DNA of 64,000 nt from Avibacterium volantium (GTDB taxonomy: Bacteria > Pseudomonadota > Gammaproteobacteria > Enterobacterales > Pasteurellaceae): NCBI RefSeq assembly GCF_900635775.1, contig NZ_LR134167.1, positions 1,521,001 to 1,585,000 on the forward strand, in the 5' to 3' direction. Numbering within the stretch: position 1 is the first letter of the stretch; every line of letters begins with the position of its first letter. The position numbers were made by a program, and so were the translations under genes. The notes beneath the pieces are model-generated. The model did no database searches. It saw only the letters and a program-made list of their open reading frames with translations, and had not been told where the DNA came from. Below, in pieces: positions 58,275 to 64,000 of the stretch.

Positions 58275-59257
58275 CAATGATAAACCAAATCGCGCAATAC
58301 CTTTGTTGGTTCAGGTAAGCTTTCTGATTTATGGTTAAGCCGTTCTAGCACTAAATCAAGCAATTTATCGGCAATTTTCTTGTGATCTTGCACCGCACAT
58401 AGGGTTTTATTGCCCAACAATTCTAACATTTCGTGATCCCCAAAAGTGGCAATCACTAATTGCTGTGGAATCCCTTTATGCTGTCTTAGTAGCACTTGGA
58501 ATATACCCTGTAACAATGTCAAAGACGTAACAAATAACGCATCTGGCAACGAATTTGTTACAAGCCATTGTTCAAAAGTTTGCGCTGCAGAATCACGGTG
58601 GAATTGGTCACTATAAAGAAATTCTACCGCATTTTCTGACCGCTCTTTTAATGCCTGACGAAATCCCAATTCACGCTCTTTACTGGTTGGCAATTCAGGT
58701 AACGCGCCCAAAAAGAGTACATTGTTAAAAGATTGCTGTTTAAACAAATCTTGCGCCAAACGATAAGCATCATTTCTATCATCAGAGAGCACATTGATCA
58801 CATTATCGCCACTTATCTTACGGTCAAAACCAAAAACTGGCACTTTACTTTGCTGATAAAACAAATTGTCCGCTGGCAAGGAAGTTGAAACAATCAGCGC
58901 ATCAATTTTGCGTTGGAAAAGGTGCTTGGCACAAACCATCTCATTATTTGGATTATCGTTAGAACAGGCAATCAACAGCTGATAGCCTTTTTCACGAAAC
59001 TTTTGTTCAAGCTGATGAGCAATTCTCGCATAGCTCATATTTTCAAAATCAGGAATAATCAACCCAATGGTATTGGTTTTCCCTGCCCTCAACCCAGCCG
59101 CCATTGCGTTAGGTTTGAAATCATATTCCTTGATTAGCGATTGTACCTTTTCAATGGTTTTATCGCTTACTCGATACTGTTTTGCTTTGCCATTTACCAC
59201 ATAACTTACTGTTGTTCTGGAAACCCCAGCAAGTTTAGCTAGCTCGTCTAATTTCAC
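58271..59257 (-). CDS. cra: Catabolite repressor/activator Cra (FruR)
   Basis: 328 residues, against 334 in E. coli. The LacI-type N-terminus MKLDELAKLAGVSRTTVSYVVNGKAKQYRVSDKTIEKV is almost the Cra sequence itself, and the core shares NAMAAGLRAGKTNTIGLIIPDFEN and QLLIACSNDNPNNEM. Cra responds to fructose phosphates to balance glycolysis and gluconeogenesis. In many Pasteurellaceae a FruR-like protein sits with fru genes, but there are none here, which supports the global Cra role. Confidence 0.93.
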   Translation of the reverse strand: MKLDELAKLAGVSRTTVSYVVNGKAKQYRVSDKTIEKVQSLIKEYDFKPNAMAAGLRAGKTNTIGLIIPDFENMSYARIAHQLEQKFREKGYQLLIACSNDNPNNEMVCAKHLFQRKIDALIVSTSLPADNLFYQQSKVPVFGFDRKISGDNVINVLSDDRNDAYRLAQDLFKQQSFNNVLFLGALPELPTSKERELGFRQALKERSENAVEFLYSDQFHRDSAAQTFEQWLVTNSLPDALFVTSLTLLQGIFQVLLRQHKGIPQQLVIATFGDHEMLELLGNKTLCAVQDHKKIADKLLDLVLERLNHKSESLPEPTKVLRDLVYHC

Positions 59258-59391
59258 ATTAACTCCTTTTAATATGCCATTTCAATTTTAAAGTACGGTG
59301 AATTATAACACCAAATTTTCAGTCATTTTTATGCGAAAATTCTCGAAATTTGATCTATCTCGCAAAAAATCACCTCATCTGCTGAGCATAA

Positions 59392-59424
59392 AAAAGACTG
59401 AATTTTTTCAATTCAGCCTTTTCT
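59392..59424 (-). terminator. Terminator of aroG
   Basis: On the reverse strand, AAGGCTGAATT pairs with AATTCAGTCTT around a short A-rich loop, followed by TTTT. It lies 15 bases after the aroG stop. Confidence 0.75.
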
Positions 59425-59438
59425 CTATAAAAATCAAA

Positions 59439-60524
59439 TTAGCTGTTGGCACGACGGCGGGCAATCACCGCATTTGAAAGTTGCTCCAGCACCAATTCTG
59501 AGTCTTCCCAGCCGATACAAGCATCAGTGATACTTTGTCCGTAAACTAATTCCTTGCCTTCTACTAGATCTTGTCTGCCTTCCACTAAATGGCTTTCGAT
59601 CATTACGCCGAAGATTTGGTTTGAGCCTTGTGCAATTTGCTGACAAACATCTGCACAAACTTCTAATTGTTTTTTGAATTGCTTATTGCTGTTTGCGTGG
59701 CTGAAATCCACCATAACGTGCGGAATTCGACCGCTCTTTTCGATGCTTTCGCAAACTTCATTAACATCTTTTTCGCTGTAATTTGGCCCGTTGTCACCGC
59801 CGCGCAAAATAATGTGGCAATCTGCATTTCCTTTAGTGGAAACGATCGCAGAATGGCCAAATTTGGTTACAGAAAGGAAATAATGCGGTGCTTCTGCTGC
59901 GCCGATGGCATCAAGAGCAATGCGTACACCACCATTGGTGGCATTTTTAAAACCTACGGCACAAGACAAGCCTGAAGCTAATTCGCGGTGAACTTGCGAT
60001 TCTGTGGTTCTTGCCCCAATTGCCCCCCAGCTCATAAAATCTGCCACATATTGTGGTGTAATCATATCCAAAAATTCGCCTGCGGTTGGCACTTCTAAGT
60101 TATTAATATCTAACAATAATTTTCGCGCGATTCGTAAACCATCATTGAGTGCATAGCTGTTGTTTAGGTAAGGATCATTGATTAACCCTTTCCAACCTAC
60201 GGTTGTACGCGGTTTTTCAAAATAAACACGCATAATAATTTCTAGGCTGTCTTGATATTTCTCACGCATTGCTTTGATGCGTTGTGCATATTCCAAAGCC
60301 GATTTTGGATCGTGAATGGAGCAAGGCCCAATCACGACAAGTAAACGATCATCTTTGCGATGAATGATATTGTGCGCTTGTTGGCGAGCTTTTTTTACGG
60401 TGTTGATCGCCACTTCGCTTGCTGGATATTTTTCAATTAACGCAATAGGTGGTAGCACCTGCTCTACTTTGCCAATTCGGGTGTCATCGTTAGCAATATA
60501 AATGTCATTTTTGCTTTTTGTCAT
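59439..60524 (-). CDS. aroG: DAHP synthase (class I, AroG-like)
   Basis: 361 residues, against 350 in E. coli AroG. Conserved blocks are VVIGPCSIHDPKSALEYAQR, RVYFEKPRTTVGWKGLINDP, GARTTESQVHRELASGLS, and the metal ligands in IMRVYFEK, DFSHANS and MIESHLVEG. It condenses PEP and erythrose-4-phosphate as the first step of the shikimate pathway. AroG, AroF and AroH cannot be separated with certainty by eye. A trp-type operator at its promoter is more like E. coli aroH, so tryptophan repression is likely. Confidence 0.93.
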   Translation of the reverse strand: MTKSKNDIYIANDDTRIGKVEQVLPPIALIEKYPASEVAINTVKKARQQAHNIIHRKDDRLLVVIGPCSIHDPKSALEYAQRIKAMREKYQDSLEIIMRVYFEKPRTTVGWKGLINDPYLNNSYALNDGLRIARKLLLDINNLEVPTAGEFLDMITPQYVADFMSWGAIGARTTESQVHRELASGLSCAVGFKNATNGGVRIALDAIGAAEAPHYFLSVTKFGHSAIVSTKGNADCHIILRGGDNGPNYSEKDVNEVCESIEKSGRIPHVMVDFSHANSNKQFKKQLEVCADVCQQIAQGSNQIFGVMIESHLVEGRQDLVEGKELVYGQSITDACIGWEDSELVLEQLSNAVIARRRANS

Positions 60525-60600
60525 ACATCACTCTCTTACATCTTGGTTTGTATTTTATAATTACTTGCTTATCCGCATTGCGAATACTTCGTTGTGTATC

Positions 60601-60629
60601 AATGTAACACGCATTTTTGTACTAGTAAA
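60601..60629 (-). promoter_or_regulatory. Probable aroG promoter
   Basis: On the reverse strand, -35 TTTACT (60629-60624), 17 bases, -10 TACATT (60606-60601). The -35 lies inside the trp-type operator. Confidence 0.55.
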
Positions 60630-60636
60630 CTAGTTT
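60619..60636. promoter_or_regulatory. TrpR-type operator at aroG
   Basis: GTACTAGT-AA-ACTAGTTT matches the trp operator core GTACTAGTTAACTAGTAC at 15 of 18 positions, with both central ACTAGT half-sites intact. It covers the proposed -35 of aroG. Confidence 0.75.
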
Positions 60637-60657
60637 AAAAATATTATTGATAAATTC

Positions 60658-61911
60658 TTAATGACTGCTTAAAACTTGCGCAGGTTGCAATTTTGCAGCG
60701 CGACTTGCTGGATATAAACTAGCGATCAAACTTAGCACTAATGCCACCACAAAGACCACCGCAATATCTTGCCAATGAAGTTCACTCGGCAAAAAGTCCA
60801 CGAAATACACGCCATCTGAAAGCAGTTTTCTGCCAATTAAAAATTCAATGCCTTTGATTAATTGGGTGAGATTTAATGCCGTTACGCAGCCTAACAGCAG
60901 CCCGATGACACAGCCTTTCATTCCAGCTTGTAAGCCATACCAAATAAAAATTCGCTTAATAAAGCCATCATTTGCGCCAAGGGTACGCATAATAGCAATA
61001 TCGCCTTGCTTGTCTTTCACCGCCATAATCAAAGTTGAAATAATATTAAAGCACGCCACGCCAATCACTAGCACCATTGCTAAATACATCACCGTGCGAA
61101 TAAGCTGAATATCGCGGTACATATAGCCAAATTTACTAATCCAATTTTGCGCGGACAAAAATTGTGGATATTGTTGCAAGGTTGGGTAATCCAGTTGTTG
61201 CACGGCGAAAGGATGTTGCACTTTGAGCTCAACACCCGTAGCTTCATCGGCGGAATAATCCAAGAATTGCTGCGCTGTTGCGAGAGGAATTAAGGCATAA
61301 CTGTGATCAAGCTGACCATCAAGACGCAGAATCCCCGTAATCTGTATGCGTTCTCTTATTGGCTGGGTAAAATTATTGGTGCCGTCAGATTGAGAAATCA
61401 ACAATGTTACCCAATCACCAACATTAACATTGAGATCTTTGGCAATCCCCGATCCCAGCACAAGTCCTCCCTCACGAGAAAATGTCTGCCAACCATCACC
61501 AAGCACAAATTGCCCTAAGGCACTCACTTGATCTTGCTTGTCTGCTTCAATGCCTTTCACCTGCACCACTTTTAACTTTGTGCCATTTTCTACCAAAGCG
61601 GTAAAACTGACAAAAGGGGAACTCGCCACCACGCTAGGATCTTGTTTTAAAAGTGCGGTTAAATTTTGCCAATTTTTTATTGGCGTACTCTCGCCCTGTT
61701 CAGAATAAGCAGAGATTTCAACGTGTGGCACAACCGCTAAAATGCGTTTATTCAGCTCACGTTCAAAGCCATTCATCGCACTTAGCCCCACGATCAACAC
61801 CATCACACCAAGGGCAATGCCAAGGGTTGAAAACATTGAAATCAGTGAAACCAAACGATTTTTCTGCTTACCACGCTGATAACGCCAGCTAATAAAAAAG
61901 GGTGCGTTCAT
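60658..61911 (-). CDS. lolE: Lipoprotein-releasing ABC permease LolE
   Basis: 417 residues, against 414 in E. coli. Four membrane helices, one near residue 30 and three after residue 265, flank a large periplasmic domain. It begins FISWRYQRGKQKNRLVSLISMFSTLGIALGVMVLIVGLSAMNGFE, the LolC/E hallmark. It extracts outer-membrane lipoproteins from the inner membrane and hands them to LolA. Its ATG abuts the lolD stop (TAG-ATG). The distinction from LolC rests on operon order and length. Confidence 0.94.
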   Translation of the reverse strand: MNAPFFISWRYQRGKQKNRLVSLISMFSTLGIALGVMVLIVGLSAMNGFERELNKRILAVVPHVEISAYSEQGESTPIKNWQNLTALLKQDPSVVASSPFVSFTALVENGTKLKVVQVKGIEADKQDQVSALGQFVLGDGWQTFSREGGLVLGSGIAKDLNVNVGDWVTLLISQSDGTNNFTQPIRERIQITGILRLDGQLDHSYALIPLATAQQFLDYSADEATGVELKVQHPFAVQQLDYPTLQQYPQFLSAQNWISKFGYMYRDIQLIRTVMYLAMVLVIGVACFNIISTLIMAVKDKQGDIAIMRTLGANDGFIKRIFIWYGLQAGMKGCVIGLLLGCVTALNLTQLIKGIEFLIGRKLLSDGVYFVDFLPSELHWQDIAVVFVVALVLSLIASLYPASRAAKLQPAQVLSSH

Positions 61912-62601
61912 CTAGCTTTCTCCACACAATACACCATCTTGCATCACCATTCGGCGAGAAAGTTTCTCCGCCAACTGCAAATCGTGCGTGACCAATAAAA
62001 AGGCAATCTTTTGCTCTTGGTTTAATTTCAAAATAAGCTCAAAAATGCTTTCTGTGGTTTTTCGATCCAAATTCCCTGTGGGTTCATCAGCTAGCACTAA
62101 AGCAGGGTTATTCACTAACGCGCGAGCAATGGCGACACGCTGACGTTCACCGCCAGACAACGCAAAAGGGCGATGCTTAATGCGATGCGCTAATCCCACC
62201 GCCTGCAACATTTTTTCTGCACGGTCTTGCGCCTCGCTACGATTTTGCTTACCAATTAACATCGGCATCATCACGTTTTCTAGTGCGCTAAAATCTGCCA
62301 TTAAATGATGAAATTGATAGACAAACCCCATATATTGATTGCGTAATTTCGCTAATTCATCAGCGCTCGCCTTTTGCAAAGATTGTCCTTTAATGAACAC
62401 TTCACCGCTGGTTGGCTGATCTAAGCCGCCTAGGGTATGCAACAAGGTACTTTTGCCCGAACCAGAACTGCCCACAATCGCCACCAATTCGCCCTCTTCC
62501 ATTGAAAAAGTAACGTCTTTTAGCACTTGTGTTTGGTTTTCCCCTTCTTGGTAAACTTTGGTTAAATTCTGGCAGCTGAGTAAAATTTGCTTCTCTGTCA
62601 T
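61912..62601 (-). CDS. lolD: Lipoprotein-releasing ATPase LolD
   Basis: 229 residues from the ATG at 62601, which aligns with the normal LolD start; an in-frame ATG 57 bases upstream is too early. Walker A is GSSGSGKST, the signature LSGGERQR, Walker [13 protein letters not shown], and the switch His is in LVTHD. It powers the LolCE permease. It is sandwiched between lolC and lolE, abutting the latter. Confidence 0.95.
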   Translation of the reverse strand: MTEKQILLSCQNLTKVYQEGENQTQVLKDVTFSMEEGELVAIVGSSGSGKSTLLHTLGGLDQPTSGEVFIKGQSLQKASADELAKLRNQYMGFVYQFHHLMADFSALENVMMPMLIGKQNRSEAQDRAEKMLQAVGLAHRIKHRPFALSGGERQRVAIARALVNNPALVLADEPTGNLDRKTTESIFELILKLNQEQKIAFLLVTHDLQLAEKLSRRMVMQDGVLCGES

Positions 62602-62674
62602 TCTTTTCTCGTTGTTTTTCTGTTTCGCTTTGTAGTAAAAAATTTCGTAAAAAAGCACCGCACTTTGTTACGCA

Positions 62675-63868
62675 TTATTCATAGCGCAAGGCTTCTGCTG
62701 GCTCAATTTGTGCCGCGCGGTAAGCGGGATAAATCGTTGAACATAAAGAAAATAATAAGGATACCGCAACAATAATCACAATCTGTGAAAGATTTAGTTC
62801 TGTCGGTAAACGAATATTTTCTGCACTAAACCACGCCATAATGGAATCTAAATTTAATGTGGTTAGCACGCCAAGCAGTGTGCCGATCAAAGTTCCACTA
62901 ATGCCTACCAATAGCCCTTGCCAAATAAACAGGCGGCGCACTTGCGATTTATTCAACCCTTGGGTTTGCAAAATGGCAATTTCCCCTTGTTTATCCACCA
63001 CCATTAAGCTGAGCGACGTGATAATATTTGAAATGGCGACCACAATAATCAGGCTAATCAACAAGCCCATCATATTTTTTTCCATTTTTACCGCTTGGAA
63101 AAACTCCCCTTTTTGGCTACGCCAATCGGCTATCTGCCATTCATCGGCACTGAAATAGTTAGGAAGTTCGGTAATATCAAAAGGATCGCGTAAAAATAAG
63201 CGATAACCTTGCATTTGCTGTGGGCCAATACGCATCAATCTGCCAATATCGGAAAGATTGGCAAATACGGCGTTGCTGTCATTTTGCCCTGAAGCAAAAT
63301 AAATATCGCTAATGGTAAATAAGCGTTGCACAGGCACACGACCAAAGGGCGTATATTGGCTGTTTTCCGTGATCATTAAACGGACTTTATCGCCAATTTG
63401 TAAATGTAATTTTTGCGCTAATTGCGATCCCATTACCAATTTAAATTCGCCTGCGGGTAATAATTGCTCAAAAGATTGGGGTTGAAAATGGCTCAATAAG
63501 GGATCGTCAGAAAAATGTTGAATACCTATCACTTGCCCTGCACTCACGCCTTGTGGTGCTTGTAAAATCACATTAGTGGTGTTAATCGGAATGGCGCGCT
63601 GCACAAAAGCTGGCATTGTCGGTGTTGGTGCTTCACGGGATAAATGGCCTGACTTTGGCATAATTATGGCGTGGGGAATGGTGGAAAGCACTTGTTTTTT
63701 TTGCTGATTTTCTAAACCGTTCATTACCGAAAGCACGATAATTAATGCCATAATGCCCAGCACTATGCCCATCATAGCAAGGTTGGTAACTAATCGTCCA
63801 AAGCGATCCGCACTTTTCGCTCGCCAATAACGCAGGGCAATAAATAAAGAAATCGGTAAATTCATCAT
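62675..63868 (-). CDS. lolC: Lipoprotein-releasing ABC permease LolC
   Basis: 397 residues, against 399 in E. coli. It begins LPISLFIALRYWRAKSADRFGRLVTNLAMMGIVLGIMALIIVLSVMNGLE and has the same four-helix layout as LolE; the C-terminal SLLFSLCSTIYPAYRAAQIEPAEALRYE is a family hallmark. In E. coli LolC recruits LolA through a periplasmic hook. It is the first gene of lolC-lolD-lolE; a 73-base gap with an uptake signal separates it from lolD. Two ATGs are adjacent at the start. Confidence 0.95.
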   Translation of the reverse strand: MMNLPISLFIALRYWRAKSADRFGRLVTNLAMMGIVLGIMALIIVLSVMNGLENQQKKQVLSTIPHAIIMPKSGHLSREAPTPTMPAFVQRAIPINTTNVILQAPQGVSAGQVIGIQHFSDDPLLSHFQPQSFEQLLPAGEFKLVMGSQLAQKLHLQIGDKVRLMITENSQYTPFGRVPVQRLFTISDIYFASGQNDSNAVFANLSDIGRLMRIGPQQMQGYRLFLRDPFDITELPNYFSADEWQIADWRSQKGEFFQAVKMEKNMMGLLISLIIVVAISNIITSLSLMVVDKQGEIAILQTQGLNKSQVRRLFIWQGLLVGISGTLIGTLLGVLTTLNLDSIMAWFSAENIRLPTELNLSQIVIIVAVSLLFSLCSTIYPAYRAAQIEPAEALRYE

Positions 63869-63892
63869 TAATTTTTAACAGGTTAAATAACA

Positions 63893-63918
63893 GATTTCCC
63901 CTGCTAAACAGGGGAAAT
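63893..63918 (-). terminator. Hairpin after the gene at the window end
   Basis: GATTTCCCCTG (63893-63903) pairs with CAGGGGAAAT(T)C (63909-63918). It follows the stop of the truncated gene by about 20 bases on the reverse strand. The T run is weak, so it may be a partial terminator before lolC. Confidence 0.55.
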
Positions 63919-63935
63919 TCAATCATAACACAACA

Positions 63936-64000
63936 TTATTTGCCTGTTGCGACAAACTCTTCCATATTTTGTGTTACTTTTTTCACCAAAATTTCCACCG
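63936..64000 (-). CDS. C-terminal end of an unidentified protein (partial)
   Basis: On the reverse strand the window edge opens in a frame reading VEILVKKVTQNMEEFVATGK and a stop at 63936. Only 20 residues are visible. The pattern (aliphatic helix, N, then F and a terminal GK) would suit the end of a D-2-hydroxyacid dehydrogenase, but this is a weak guess. It precedes lolC on the same strand. Confidence 0.45.
   Translation of the reverse strand, partial: VEILVKKVTQNMEEFVATGK

Overview
The window is a piece of a Pasteurellaceae chromosome (Gammaproteobacteria). The clearest sign is the Haemophilus-type DNA uptake signal AAGTGCGGT / ACCGCACTT, which recurs throughout, often as inverted pairs that form transcription terminators just after genes. 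The gene content is AT-rich and mostly core, with several E. coli-like gene orders: rsgA/orn, xseB-ispA-dxs, lptG-lptF/pepA, mdh/argR, rsxABCDGE-nth and lolCDE. Genus cannot be fixed by eye; a member of the Haemophilus/Aggregatibacter/Pasteurella/Avibacterium group fits.

Layout. 1-5.0 kb: start of glnS, then a divergent tripartite efflux operon macA-macB-outer membrane lipoprotein, with a PmrA/QseB-type direct repeat at its promoter. 5.0-8.3 kb: sulfatase and sodium/solute symporter pair behind a perfect CRP site. 8.3-14.7 kb: pyruvate dehydrogenase genes aceE-aceF-lpdA with ArcA-like sites. 14.7-17.6 kb: ptsH-ptsI-crr. 17.6-25.5 kb: rsgA, orn, two tRNA-Gly genes, topA, a LysR regulator and sppA. 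25.6-26.0 kb: two abutting small membrane proteins of unknown function. 26.1-33.6 kb: a YdjA-like nitroreductase, thiI, the isoprenoid genes xseB-ispA-dxs, and uup. 33.7-34.4 kb: a toxin-first toxin-antitoxin pair with its own palindrome. 34.4-36.7 kb: gluconate kinase and permease, divergent, with two GntR-type operators and a CRP site between them. 36.8-43.1 kb: tRNA-Leu(CAA), mscS, lptG, lptF, pepA, and selD carrying a frameshift. 43.16-43.43 kb: a 269-bp non-coding inverted-repeat element flanked by TA. 43.5-47.6 kb: gntR, mdh, argR, yfcH and a second toxin-antitoxin pair. 47.8-56.3 kb: rsxABCDGE, nth and an NSS transporter; rsxC carries 192-bp tandem repeats that contain uptake signals. 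56.3-64 kb: metX with MetJ boxes, sanA, cra, aroG with a TrpR operator, lolC-lolD-lolE, and the end of one further gene.

How the genes work together. Carbon flow dominates: PTS sugar uptake (ptsHI-crr), gluconate uptake and phosphorylation under GntR, pyruvate dehydrogenase, malate dehydrogenase, and the global regulator Cra, with CRP sites upstream of three of these units. A second theme is the envelope: Lpt permease subunits, Lol lipoprotein export, MacAB-type efflux, MscS and SanA. Amino acid genes carry textbook operators for their repressors (ARG box, MET boxes, trp operator).

The accessory or unexplained items are few: the small membrane protein pair at 25.6 kb, the inverted-repeat element at 43.2 kb, two toxin-antitoxin modules, the rsxC repeat tract, the broken selD frame and the sulfatase/symporter pair. 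No prophage, CRISPR array or large genomic island was seen.
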